Shown: piece after piece, positions 11,084 through 52,139 of the stretch | How the letters are laid out: every line of letters begins with the position of its first letter | Numbering within the stretch: the first letter of the stretch is position 1 | NCBI GenBank assembly: GCA_018340805.1 | Contig: JACMZG010000035.1 | Location: 155,936 to 219,935, forward strand | Source: Microvelia longipes | Taxonomy: Eukaryota; Arthropoda; Insecta; Hemiptera; Veliidae | DNA: 64,000 bases | Direction: 5' to 3' | Notes under the pieces: model-generated | Told to the model about the DNA's origin: nothing | The model's input: only the letters and a program-made list of their open reading frames with translations | Database searches by the model: none | Made by a program: the position numbers and the translations under genes

Positions 11084-11740
11084 TGTTTGTGAATGAGTGT
11101 GTGGATGTGCAACAGCTCATCCAATGTTTGTGAATGAGTGTGTGGATGTGCAAACAGCTCATCAATGTTTGTGAATGAGTGTGTGGATGTGCAACAGCTC
11201 ATCCAATGTTTGTGAATGAGTGTGTGGATGTGCAACAGCTCATCCAATGTTTGTGAATGAGTGTGTGGATGTGCAACAGCTCATCCAATGTTTGTGAATG
11301 AGTGTGTGGATGTGCAACAGCTCATCCAATGTTGAATGAGTGTGTGGATGTGCAACAGCTCATCCAATGTTTGTGAATGAGTGTGTGGATGTGCAACAGC
11401 TCATCCAATTTGTGTGGATGTGCAACAGCTCATCCAATGTTTGTGGATGTGCAACAGCTCATCCAATGTTTGTGAATGAGTGTGTGGTTTGTGGATGTGC
11501 AACAGCCATGTCAACAGCTCATGTTTGTGAATGAGTGTGTGGATGTGCAACAGCTCATCCAATGTTTTGTGGATGTGCATGTTTGTTTTGTGGATGTGCA
11601 ATCCAACATGTGCAACAGCTCATCCAATGTTTGTGGATGTGTGGATGTGCAACAGCTCATCCAATTTTGTTGGGATGTGCAACAGCTCATCCAATGATGT
11701 GTTTGTGCAAGTTGCTATCAGTGATGTGCAAACATCCATG
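11084..11740 (+). repeat. 41-bp minisatellite
   Basis: The unit is GTTTGTGAATGAGTGTGTGG followed by ATGTGCAACAGCTCATCCAAT, repeated about a dozen times and progressively rearranged after 11400. Decayed traces continue to about 11930. Each unit contains the short mirrored pair CTCATCC..GAATGAG. Cys- and His-rich open frames in all phases are artefacts of the repeat. Confidence 0.93.
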
Positions 11741-12542
11741 TTTGGATAAACTGGGTGGTGGATGCAACAGCTTCAATCAAAACAGCTCAGTTTTGTGGAA
11801 CATGTGTCTGTGGTCAATAGTTTTTCAAACAGCGAGTGAATGGAAGCATCCAATGTGCATGCAAAGCTCAGGAATATTACAATCAGCGATTGTGTGTGAA
11901 TCATCCAATTTTAATAAACTTGGGTCAAAAATCAAATACTTTGAGAGGAAGAACTGGTCAGATATTGGGGTCAATCCGACTGGACAAATCAATATACCTG
12001 AAACTTTTTAAAATTTTACAAAATATATTTGTATTGATAAAAACTATTTCTAATGATATTTTGAAGTTTTCTGAATAGAAAGAGACCTCAACCACATCCG
12101 TGGTTGGCACTGTTCTCGAGATATATAAATATGAATAGACGTGCTTATATCTTGTAGTCACTCTGCAGCTTGTATTCCTTTTTTAATTTCAATGAAACTT
12201 GGCACGAAATTCAATTCCTATGAGAAGATGAAGTTATAAGATTTTGGGGTTATTAAATTGCATCACTTTAAACTTTAAAACAGCCATAAAAGTTTTTAAA
12301 GTTTTTCTTTTGTTTGTAAAAAAAATTGATACCTGTAAAGGATGTTTGTTATATCAGTAACCGCTAGACTTAAGGTGGGCACTTGTGCCCCCAGGCACGG
12401 TATTTGATAAAAAGTTTTTAATGATGATTTGAAGGTTTTTTTTTACTACAAAGAGACTTTTTTTTACATTTGTGGCTAGTACAGCCCTCTAGATATTTAT
12501 ATTCATGAATATGCATTTTTCTTGTAAACACTCTTGCTTAAC

Positions 12543-12788
12543 CATAGAGATGTATTACTGGAGAGACCCTATTAGTTGAATTTTGAAACATCCAAAAAGT
12601 AACCTGTCCTAACTCATGCAAACACAAACAATGTGTGGAAAGCAGAAGACAAGTTTTTTATTATAACCTTAACTCACTCTTAGATGAGGTTTTAAAGAGG
12701 TTACACAGAGCCCCTGAGAGCCCCAAACGATGATTCAGACCTCTTAGTTTATTCAGATAGGCTATGCTTTCTCTAGTATATCTCTATG
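12543..12788 (+). mobile_element. hAT-type MITE, family C copy 1
   Basis: The TIRs are CATAGAGAT and ATCTCTATG. The 8-bp target duplication TGCTTAAC lies at 12535-12542 and 12789-12796. Internal landmarks shared with other copies are TTGAATTTTGAAACATC near the left end and TTATAACCTTAACTCACTCT, then GAGGTTACACAGAGCCCCTG, toward the right. No transposase. Confidence 0.9.
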
Positions 12789-13032
12789 TGCTTAACAGCA
12801 ATATTATGTTCTTCTATAATTTTAATACTATAAGGGAAGTTTCGTTCCAAGACTGGCAGCTTGTTTTAGTAAACAAATAAAGTACACAAAAAAAGTATTA
12901 ACAGATCTCAAACATTATTCAGAGAGAATTTACCTGAAAATTTTGAAACAATTATTAGTACAAATTTTGACAATTATTTCTTGGCTGTGCGTAACAAATC
13001 ACCAAGATTTTTTTGTTAACTATACCTTATTA

Positions 13033-13346
13033 AACTGCTTCTAATATGACACAATATGATTGTGCGAGAGACACCAAGGAAATGTATCTAGCAAAATGAA
13101 ATGCTACAACTGTTCCATCATTCGACATTCGTCATCATTGATGGCTCGACATAATGTCATGTCCCACTCTGTTTCATTACGTCTAACGCGTAACAGAGCG
13201 CCGACAGAGCCTGAACTCACTCTGGCCTTCAAATTATTTCCACAAGCAAAATTAGCATTTTGGTCGTTACATTTCCTTGGTGTCTCTCGCACAATTATAT
13301 TATGTCAACTATTCATGTTTTGCAAAACTCGGTAGTATCAAAATGA
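13033..13346 (+). mobile_element. palindromic MITE, family M copy 2, next to an exon
   Basis: The termini ATTGTGCGAGAGACACC and its complement, and the inner CATCATTGATGGCTCGACAT, match copy 1 at 6974-7317. Bases 13305-13346 are the reverse complement of 6942-6985, so the shared unit extends past the MITE terminus and ends 41 bases before the exon acceptor at 13388. Confidence 0.82.
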
Positions 13347-13387
13347 TATATATTTATAATATGTCTAATAATGCTTTTTGTTGTCAG

Positions 13388-42917
<29,530 letters not shown>

Positions 42918-42952
42918 ATTTAACTTAATAACTTAACTCAAAATGCGTAATG

Positions 42953-42958
42953 AATAAA
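42953..42958 (+). terminator. candidate poly(A) signal of the PPP1R37-like gene
   Basis: AATAAA lies 36 bases after the stop codon, in an AT-rich region. It would give a very short 3' untranslated region. Later AATAAA copies cannot be excluded. Confidence 0.45.
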
Positions 42959-43131
42959 TAATAACATTACTTTGTTTAAAACCCTAATCAATAATTATGA
43001 TCAAATGCAATATGAACTATATTTATAAATTAAAAGCCCAAACAAATATTTTATTACTTTTATTATCAAAAAGAATATTACAAATCAAAAAATTCTTCGA
43101 CAAGAGGATTTACAAGATAGTCTTTTATTTG

Positions 43132-43601
43132 GTCCAAGAGCCAGACTAAAAAACATGAATGTCGGGCCCCAAAAGTTCAGCCTGACAAATTAATTTATTT
43201 TGACTTCCTCATGAAGGATCAGGATCAGTTGGTTTAAGGTTTTTGTGTGTTTTGAAGTTTATATCAGAGGTTTTTGTTGTATTTTCAGTAATATTTGAGC
43301 AGTTATATCTCTGGCTCTATTGAACTAATTTTGGTGGTTAAAGTATTGATTTGTCACAGATTTAATGAACTTATAAAAAGAGCCCTTTAACTTTTTAGAT
43401 AAAACTAATAGGAACCCTGCGGTAAGTCAAAAACTGATTTTGGGGCCATTTTCCAAATTTTAATTTGGCCTCGAGGCCAATATCCCCCGATCTGAAATGG
43501 CAGACCTCCTGAAACTTTTTCAGGGAGCCAAATGAAATCAATTTAGCAGGTTAAACTTTTGCGGCTCAAAGGTTTTGTTTTTTGCGTCTGGGCACTTGGA
43601 C
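43132..43601. mobile_element. TIR element family B, copy 2
   Basis: The left end is GTCCAAGAGCCAGAC. The right end, on the other strand, is GTCCAAGTGCCCAGACGC. Sub-terminal CAGCCTGACAAATTAATTTA and its counterpart AACCTGCTAAATTGATTTCA are inverted. No clear TSD. Confidence 0.75.
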
Positions 43602-43609
43602 TTAGTATG

Positions 43610-44330
43610 TTATTCTAGATGCCATTCTGAAGTATGTGAAACTGCAATGCCAATGTTGCCAATTATTACAACCCGCCTTGGACTTGTTTAAATGCAACTA
43701 ATTTCAATCAAAGGCAGCTTATCTTTTTTTAGCCCATGATGTTTATCTAATAAAAAAATCCTGGTAATTTGCTATTACTCTTTACTAAGATCAAAAAAAG
43801 AATTAAATAATTTGTCTGGACCTTAAAGAAATTTTAATTTTTTTTTATGGTATGAGTTGTTTTAAAAATGGGAGAAAAGAGTCTAATGGTCTCACGCCTT
43901 TTACTGCATGGATGTAAAGGTTTAAGGGAAATGTTATCTTTGTTTTATCTTAGTTGTCATGTGGTGGAGGTTTCTCTCTTTATTATGTCATGTCTAGAAG
44001 TTTTTGACGTTCAAAGCCTTATTTGAATTAAAAATGCTAGGATTGCCAACACCTTTTTTTTCAGACAAAAAGTTTCCTAGTTCTAAACTTGACAACACTG
44101 AATAGTCATTCTTTCATTTAAAATAAAAATAAATGAGGAAAGAAAAAAATTTTCTTTAAAAAAGTGACATTAATCTCTTGAAGTTTGTTAAATTATTCGT
44201 ATATCTTAAGTTCATCAGTTAAAGGTAACCCATTGTAACTTTTATATTGACGTCTCTTCAACTAGGGCAATTAATTTTGACATAGTTGGTAGCACTGCAT
44301 TCCCACTGTGAATTATTGGTAGGAACCCAT
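43610..44330. other. intergenic, nothing assigned
   Basis: AT-rich with scattered short open frames. No repeat partner in the window or conserved protein was recognised. Confidence 0.5.
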
Positions 44331-45112
44331 AGACAGCTAATCAGAGGTAACCTTGCGGGGAGGTTTTTGAGTTCCCACTACAAATAATTTTCTAAACATC
44401 CTATCCTTTATGTTATATGGCATTTTTCATGTAAACTGACTTTTATCAATGGAAAATGATGTTAAAAAGTTTTATTTATTTTGAAATAAAAATAAAATCA
44501 TACAAAGTAACTAAAACGCGTAAAATTTTGTCTTAAATATTGTCAAATTCCCCTTATAGTTACAGCATTGTTTTGGAAATAAAGGCTTTATCATAGCCCT
44601 TATCACCAGTCAGTGCTGCCAACTTCAAGTATTTGATCCAGCTGTCTGCAAAGAGACTAATACTTAGAGTGAGGATACAACAGCTTTTATCATTCCTTGG
44701 GTAGCTAGGTGCTGTAACTGTACATTGGTGACGTAATTTTTTTTATTTTTCATAATAATTACAATCCAACGTAAATATTAATTATTTTCCTACTATTTTG
44801 TCTTAAATTAAATTTAAAATAAATAAATATAATTTTTATTATTGATTGTCTATTGCATGTATTCTTTAATTGTCTGTGTTGAATAAAGTGGTTTAATTTG
44901 GCTTCACTGAAAAATGCCCGCCGTTTGTACAGTGTGTGCTACAATAGAGGTTGTAGAGTGGTGGGGGAGTATCTAGTCTCTCTCTTGGGAGACTATAGTA
45001 GAGATAAGTACAGTTATGGCACCTAGTAAGCTGTCTCACTTCCAGACCCCTTATCACTGTGTTATTCGGCCCATGTCCTACCTCTAAGTATAAGTCTCGT
45101 TGGCTGTCTATT
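44331..45112. mobile_element. family J element, its right TIR hit by a hAT MITE
   Basis: The left terminus ATAGACAGCT is at 44330-44339. The right terminus AGCTGTCT is at 44640-44647, split by the insertion at 44649-45102 and completed by GCTGTCTAT after it. A second copy at 51028-51366 shares GGGGAGGTTTT, GAGTTCCCAC, AAACTGACTTTT and TATCACCAGTCAGTGCTGCC. Confidence 0.8.
44649..45102 (-). mobile_element. hAT-type MITE, family N copy 2, with internal insert
   Basis: It starts CAAAGAGACTAATACTTAGA and ends AGTATAAGTCTCGTTG. The TSD is GCTGTCTG (44641-44648) and GCTGTCTA (45103-45110), one mismatch. 44649-44735 and 44930-45102 match copy 1 (7324-7612) in reverse. The intervening ~190 bp of AT-rich DNA is extra. 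Confidence 0.85.
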
Positions 45113-45179
45113 AGAGCCCATGAATCTCCCTCAATCCCTGCATCAAAAACCAATAGACAGACTATAGCCTTAGGTTTTT

Positions 45180-46230
45180 TTCTTTCATTTAGTTGCTGTA
45201 TTTTGGATTTTAAACTACTTTTTTTATCATTGGGTTGAATTTTAAATCAATAGCTCTTCTCTTTGAAGGTGTTGGTTTTCCTAAGCACCATCTCTCACCG
45301 ACTAAGCAGCCCATCTCCTGGTATTGTTTTGTTCCTTTTCTGAAAAAAATATTTTTTGGATTTTATCTTTCCATGAAGGTTTCGATATTAATCTACCTTG
45401 TCTTTAAAAATCCCTCTGCATTCCTGTGGTATGATAGATATTATAATTTTTTCTTTCAGTGTATATTTTTTTGTAAAAGATTAAGGCCACTTAAATTACA
45501 ACCAGGATTTAAAAGTAAAGAAAAAGTTAGATGTTAGATTTTTTATGTGAGCTTAGAATTAGGAGTATAAGTCTACTTGTATTTCTTTCTTTTCCATGAA
45601 ACACTTAATATCCATTTTTATTAGTTGCGTGAAATTAACCTGTTTGGTTTTTGTTATGTTGAGATGTCAGAATTTAGGTATCGACTTTAGGACATTTCTT
45701 TTTAGAAAATTTAAAAACCTTACCTTTATATAAAGATAAGGAATGTGATGGCTCCTTATTATTCATACAATATAGTGTTATACTTATTAATAAATTAATA
45801 AGTACAAATTGTTATTATTTAAAGTGGTGTTTAGAGTTCAATTATAAAAATTTACTTATAACACATTAAGGTTTTAAATATTTGTACAAATAACCTTTTC
45901 TGAATTTTGGTTCTCAGGTTTTACTTTCAACTATTACTGTTTTTTATTGTTTAAAACTATGAATTTTTAATTTTAAATATAAGTTAAAGATTATAAAAAT
46001 CCTTTTTTATGTTTAAGGAAATATTTTATAATTAAAATAATATTGGACAAATAATTAAGAAGTGGCTTTTTGTATTTAGTTTTTTAAATTTTTTGTATAA
46101 ATGTATACTTATTTTCAACTGGTTTTACTTAAGGAGAGTTAAAAAAGCTTTAAGCTTCATTTTATGATGCTTAAAGAGCTGCTTTGGATCAAATAATGTA
46201 ATAATGCTAAAAACTAAATAACCTTTTGAC
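45180..46230. other. intergenic, nothing assigned
   Basis: A 100-codon open frame at 45235-45537 has no recognisable domain and a composition like translated AT-rich DNA. I see no gene on either strand. Confidence 0.5.
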
Positions 46231-46480
46231 TATCAATATAATTAAATGAATAGAACAAAAATATAGTAACTTACGTAGTAGAATGTTTAAAATACAAATC
46301 AAAACAGAAAACGTGAAGCCGATAATAATAGTATTATTATAAGCTTAACTCACTTTTGAAGGAGGTTTCAATGAGGTTACACAGAGCCTTAAGAGCTCCA
46401 AAATGATGTTTCAGGCCTCTCAATGTATTGAGATAGACTATAGCCCCTTCTAGTAATATATCTATTTGAGATATATTGAC
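46230..46480 (+). repeat. family C copy 5 (right half)
   Basis: TTATTATAAGCTTAACTCAC, AGGAGGTTTCAATGAGGTTA, CAGGCCTCTCAATGTATTG and TCTAGTAATATATCT match the right half of the other C copies. The left half is diverged or truncated. Confidence 0.7.
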
Positions 46481-46542
46481 ACCATACTTGAATAAAACAG
46501 TACTAACAGAACAAAAGTTTCTGAGTTTTGAACTTGGCACTA

Positions 46543-46873
46543 CAGTCTATCGACTACTTTAAAAATCTTGATACGTCAGATTCTAAAGAAAACAAAAATC
46601 CCTGCAAGAAGGGAGCGGGAAAAACTATGTAAACAAATCAGGTAATTTTACCCGTATTTTCTTAGCAATGTTTTTTTACAAATTTTTTGTGTAGTTTTAT
46701 TTTATAATAGCATTTTTATGATTAATTTGAAAGTAGTTTTCATAACAATGTAAACACAGAAACAAGCACAAAGTAATCGAATTCCGGGAAGAAGGTTATT
46801 TCTCTACAACGGTTATGGTGGTAGGGATATTTTTCTCTTTTCAAGTGAGGAGTTGGCAGTGGCTTCTCTGATA
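46543..46873 (+). mobile_element. family F MITE, 3'-truncated copy
   Basis: Preceded by TA, it begins CAGTCTATCGACTACTTT and follows copies at 3237 and 59945 through CCCTGCAAGAAGGGAGCGGG and AGTGAGGAGTTGGCAGTGGC, then stops without the right TIR. Confidence 0.8.
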
Positions 46874-46989
46874 TAGTACTACTATGCAGAATGATGTAAT
46901 TTTATTGTTCCATACGAGGGATTGTTCCTCCTTCTTCCTTGTCTTTTTCCCCCTTGATTGTTTAGAGGGGACATTGTGACCAAAAGGTT

Positions 46990-47110
46990 AAGAACCACAC
47001 TACTGTCAACAAAACTGTAACCACTATCTCCTGACTCTCTGTTTTGCTGTTAATTGGCTCTAAAGAAGATTGAAAGCTGGCTATGTCAAATATATACCAT
47101 TAATTTATAA
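46990..47110 (+). repeat. half copy of foldback family K
   Basis: GAAGATTGAAAGCTGGCTAT and GTCAAATATATACCATTA match the arm of the foldback at 54660-55015. The hammerhead-like core is degraded here. Confidence 0.6.
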
Positions 47111-47569
47111 ACTCTGTTTCATTTAATAAATCAGTTAAGTTGAATTTATTTTCCATAAATTTTAGAATAAAATTCTGTCTAAATTATCGATATTAATGTC
47201 TTTTGTGCAACATTGACAATCACTTTAAATATTTTTCTATTTTCTTTTGTACAATTTTGGATTTAATAAAAATTAATTTTGTTTTAAGAAACACTAGAGT
47301 AGAGGTTAAAAAAGTATGGGTCGATTTACTTAAAATTTATGGAATATAAATTAAGTTAGACCTTTGTTAGTCAGAACTTTATTTTATCCAAAAAATCTAA
47401 ACACTTATTAAAATAATATAATTCTTATTAAAAAAATATAATTGTTAGAATAATAAATTATATTATAAAATAATATTTACATATTATTATTATAATAATA
47501 ATATGTTGAAACAGTACAATTAGGTATTGTGAGTTTCAAAATTAAAAATTATTTATCATAAATGGTAAG

Positions 47570-48400
47570 AATATACAACAATAATTTATTCTAACTAATG
47601 AGAATTATATAAAATAATAATTTTATTTTTAAAAATAAGAATAATGTAAAATAATAATTTATTCTTAAAAAGAGAATAATTAAAAAATAATTTATTCTTA
47701 AAATGAGAATAATATAAAATAATAATTTATTCTTAAAAATGAAATAATATAAAATAAATCTTAAAAATGAGAATAATATAAAATATTAATTTTTTCTTAA
47801 AATTGAGAATAATATAAATAATAATTTATTCTTATAAATGAAATAATATAAAATAATATTTATTCTTAAAAATGAGAATAATATAAAATAATAATTTATT
47901 CTTAAAAATGAGAATAATATAAAATATTAATTTATTCTTAAAAATGAGAATAATATTAAAGAATAATTTATTTCTTAAAATGAGAATAATATAAAATAAT
48001 ATTTATTCTTAAAAATGAAATAATATAAATAATAATTTATTCTTAAAAAAAATAATAATTATATAAAATATTTTATTCTTAAAATGAAAATAATATAAAT
48101 AATAATTTATTCTTAAAAATGAGAAATATAAAATATTAATTTTTTCTTAAAATTGAGAATATATATAAAATAATAATTTAATTCTTATAAATGAAAATTA
48201 ATATAAATAATAATTTATTCTTAAAATGAGAATAATATAAAAATAATTTAATTCTTAAAATGAGAATAATATTAAAAGAAAATTTATTCTTAAAAATGAG
48301 AATATATAAATAATAATTTATTCTTAAAATGAGAATAATATAAAATATTAATTTATTCTTATAAATGAGAATAATATTAAAGAATAATTTATTTTATATG
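47570..48400 (+). repeat. ~36-bp A/T minisatellite, about 22 units
   Basis: The unit is of the form AATAATTTATTCTTAAAAAT then GAGAATAATATAAA, with frequent one- or two-base slips. It is the longest array by copy number in the window. Confidence 0.9.
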
Positions 48401-48639
48401 ATTAGAGTATCAGGTACCTAATATAATACCTATAGGTATGGGGATCCTGGTAACTTTTATATAAAATATATTTTTAACAGTTTTTATCCTTTAGATAAGA
48501 ATAATATAAAATAAGGATTTATTCTGGAAAATAATAGTTACGAAAAAATAAGAATTTTTATTCTTAAAGTCCATTATAATTTAAAGTAAAGATTCATTTT
48601 TAAAAATAAACTAGATGATCCGAATCGAATGTGTAAAGG

Positions 48640-48955
48640 TATCCCATACCCATTATTTCAGTCAGAGTCATTATTTCGGGTTAATTACGTTATAAATAAA
48701 TTGTTTTCTGAATAGCACAACTGCAGCAGTAAACTGATTTTTGTACAAAGTTTCAACTCCCTAGCATACATACACTGGGCGCTACGATGATAACAGATAT
48801 ACAAACACACACATACAGACAGCTTTGCAAAAACCACTCAGGGGGCCTTAAAACACCTGAAACAGATAATTTCAATGACACCCTGGTTTCGAATTTTTGC
48901 AAACACAATACTTTTCCTATATACCTACGGTATAAATGAGGAAAAGTAAAAATAA
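48640..48955 (-). repeat. dispersed repeat family E, copy 6
   Basis: On the minus strand: TTTTCCTCATTTATACCGTA, GGTATATAGGAAAAGTATTG, CAGGGTGTCATTGAAATTAT and TGTTATCATCGTAGCGCCCA. Confidence 0.8.
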
Positions 48956-48959
48956 TTTG

Positions 48960-49690
48960 AAAATTTTGGTTGCTTATAACTCAAAAACTACTTATAGGAT
49001 TTAGACCAAAGTTTAAACTTAGACTAATCAAATATCAGAAGGAGTCATAAACTATGTCAGATCTTGATCAGTGCTAAACTAATAGTAGGGGATTTGTCCA
49101 AAAACTCTTTTTCTTTAAGTGCTTATCAATCATTATATAATTGATAAATCTTGACTAAACTTTAAACTTAGAATGCTCATATGTCTGAGTAGTCACCTTT
49201 TAAGTCTTATCAAGACCCCTTCAAAAATAATATGGGTTTAGTGCAACACTAAATTTTAAGTGCTTACAAATTGAAATCTAATCGATGGATCTTGACTAAA
49301 CTCTACACTTAAACTACTCATAGGTCTCAAGGAAATTCCTTCCCAAATAACAATAGGGGATTAGTGTAGAAAAATGAGTTTTAGCTGCTTAAATATTGGA
49401 ATCTAATAGATGCATGGGTCAGAATGAACATATTTTATGACTCGTCGAATAAGGAGGCAATAAGGAGTTAGTGTAAGGAAAACAAATTTAAGTCTTATAT
49501 CATAGAATTTAATCGATAGAGCTTGACTAAACTTTAAACTTAAAATCCTCATAGGTCAGAATGAACACATTTTACGGGTCATTGAGATCTTTTCTAAAAT
49601 AATAATATGGGTAAGTGTAAAAATGGTTAAAGCTAACAGATTAAATCTAAACGATGGCTCTTGACCTAACTTTCAATTATACCACTGACT
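48960..49690 (+). repeat. loose tandem repeat of ~120 bp
   Basis: CTTGACTAAACTTTAAACTT or CTTGACTAAACTCTACACTT followed by a CTCATAGGTC block recurs about four times (near 49150, 49290, 49517 and 49650). Highly diverged. Confidence 0.6.
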
Positions 49691-50387
49691 ATTTACAATG
49701 AACACCATTTGAGTCTAAAATAATATAAAAAATAATATTTATATATCTCAAATAATACTATTCTGTGTTCTAAAATAATAGGCTTTTATTGAATTGTTTA
49801 ATTCATGGACCATTATGTTGAGAATATTTTTGTATTCTCATTAAAAGTTAAAACACACGATTTAAGAATTTCATTTCGTCAACTTATCGAAACAAGGAAC
49901 TTATCAAGCAATCATAAAGCACGGATTGAGAATCACCAGAAAGATAAAAACATCTTAGACAAAGAATTGTCTTGCTTGAACATTGAAAGAATGTTTGAAC
50001 TTTGAAAGAATGTTTTAGGTGGTAATGCATTATTTCAAATGTTTTTATTTAATAATTTAACTTATTGTTGTCTATTTGGAGAATTTAAAAAGTGTCCCAT
50101 AGTGAAGATGACTCTTCTCAAGAAATGAGCCTCTGTTTTCATTAATTCATCTTGGATTGTTTAAAAGTTGGTGTGAAGGGACTTTTGGTTCAGAATTTAA
50201 ACTTAGTATTTGTGTCTGCTACTTCTTAAGTTTGTTTTTTTAAAAAAAAAAAGGTTGTTAAGTAACATTTTTTTTTAGTTTTTTTGTAGTTAGTTAAAAG
50301 TTTAGTTGCCGACTCTTTTGAGTTACTATTTGATTTCAAAAGCTACTTTTCTCTTTAAAGAAGGAATTAATTTTAAAAACTATAACA

Positions 50388-50465
50388 TTTTTAAGAAACT
50401 ATAACACCCTGATAACATTTTTAAGAAACTATAACACCCTGATAACAAATTTTAAGAAACTATAA
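50388..50465 (+). repeat. 30-bp tandem repeat, ~2.5 copies
   Basis: TTTTAAGAAACTATAACACC plus CTGATAACAT repeated, the last copy with an extra base. Confidence 0.9.
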
Positions 50466-50469
50466 GACA

Positions 50470-51020
50470 CAAAATACTTTTTATCCCCTCTTAAAGAAAG
50501 TTGTACGTATCTTAGGAGCAAACATTTGTCATACCCTCACTATATTTTACTGCCTCAGCTTTGCCTTAGGATAAAACCGATGATGATTCCTTTGGCTTTG
50601 CCTGAGGAACCAACTCTATAAACATTTTATGGTTTCCTCTGCTAGCGCCTGGGGAGTAATGACTGTTTCCTCCCTTGGTGCGTAAATAACTATTTTTACA
50701 CTCTCTTTACTTATAAACCTGATTTGTTTATTCTTCAGATCATAAATGTATGAAAGAAATAAAAATCTTTATATATAATCGGTAAATATAATAAAATTTA
50801 AATTTAAATAGCTGTAATTATTAATGATAATAATTTTGTAATTAAAAAGTATTTAATGAATGCTGTGAAATATGAACTGCTAGAGAAACTAATTACGTAC
50901 CCTCCAAAATGTTGACTAATATTTTAACTGAGAGATCTTATAGAATCTTGTTCCTTTGTAAATAATTTCAGCTATCTCATAAGTGTATATTATATCTTCA
51001 ATTTCCAATCACTTCAATAT
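50470..51020. other. intergenic, nothing assigned
   Basis: The stretch from about 50530 to 50690 is less AT-rich and has two related pieces (TTTGCCTTAGGATAAAACC and TTTGCCTGAGGAACCAAC). No frame of note. Confidence 0.4.
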
Positions 51021-51027
51021 TAATAAA

Positions 51028-51366
51028 CAGCTGGACAAAGATAACCTGTAGGCTACCCCATGGGGAGGTTTTAGAGTTCCCACCACAAATAATTTTCTAA
51101 ATATTATTTCCCTTTACTATGGGATTTTTTATATAAACTGACTTTTGTCAATGGAAAATGATGTTTGATGTTTGAAAATGAGTTTATTTCATTTGATTTT
51201 TATATAAGAACATCCAAAGTAACGAAAACGCATAAAATTGTATCCTAAACGAATCAGCTTTTTTTTGGAAAAAAAGTTATGGCATTGTTTGGAAAATGAA
51301 GGCCTTATCATAGCCTTTATCACCAGTCAGTGCTGCCAACTTAAAGAATTTTATCCAGCTGTCTAT
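51028..51366. mobile_element. family J element, copy 2
   Basis: The left end is AAACAGCTGGACAAAG and the right end CCAGCTGTCTATT. The body parallels 44331-44648 and the element is not interrupted. Confidence 0.75.
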
Positions 51367-51779
51367 TGTATTATTCATTATTAAGCTATAAAGTTAAATC
51401 CATACATGTTTAGAATGAGCCAATCTCTTGTCCATTAATTAAAAAGAATTTGGGCTGAAGACCAATTAAATTGTATTTCTAAAATCACACTCTTACCGTA
51501 GCATTCTATAAAGGTATAAAGACAAAGGGGTTGGCAAAAAGGGCTCAAGTACATGGCCCATTTGCCTCCCCACCCTTTATTATTGTCACTAATATTATGA
51601 ACAACAATTACATAGCAAGTTTGTGTGTGTGCATATATATATTACTAAATTTTTTCAGAAATAATACATACAATGTAAATAAATAAAATTTAACATACTA
51701 CAATATATTGTGGCATCTTTCTTTAAGATGTATAGTCTTCCTTCACACTTGAAGAAATACTATATATACTATACATACT

Positions 51780-52074
51780 CAGGCACACACATACATATAT
51801 GTATATATACAATACGCACACACATATATGCATACACATACATACACACCCACACACGCATACTTATGTGTGCATTTTTAAAAGTCTCACTTTTTGTAAA
51901 GCTAAACATTTGCATAATTATGTTTATATTAAAAGTTTGAGGCATTCACTTACAGTGAGTATTGTTTTTTACTTTATGAAACCAACCTGTATACAGAAAG
52001 CACAGCACAAACGGCCACAAAGTGAAAATTGTAGTGGTTAGAGTGAAAAAAAATTATATATATGTATATATATA

Positions 52075-52128
<54 letters not shown>

Positions 52129-52130
52129 AT
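51780..52130 (+). repeat. simple CA/TA-rich repeats
   Basis: CACACATACATATATG-type runs at 51785-51865 and (TA)n at 52055-52125. Open frames here are repeat artefacts. Confidence 0.85.
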
Positions 52131-52139
52131 AATAATATT

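Noticed and set aside
11056..12011. Cys/His-rich open frames up to 158 residues, zinc-finger-like at first sight
   Set aside because: They arise from the 41-bp minisatellite read in several phases and both strands. Spacing of Cys and His follows the repeat, not a domain.
45235..45537. 100-codon plus-strand frame
   Set aside because: Phe/Leu-rich translation of AT-rich DNA, with no motif, splice context or repeat partner.
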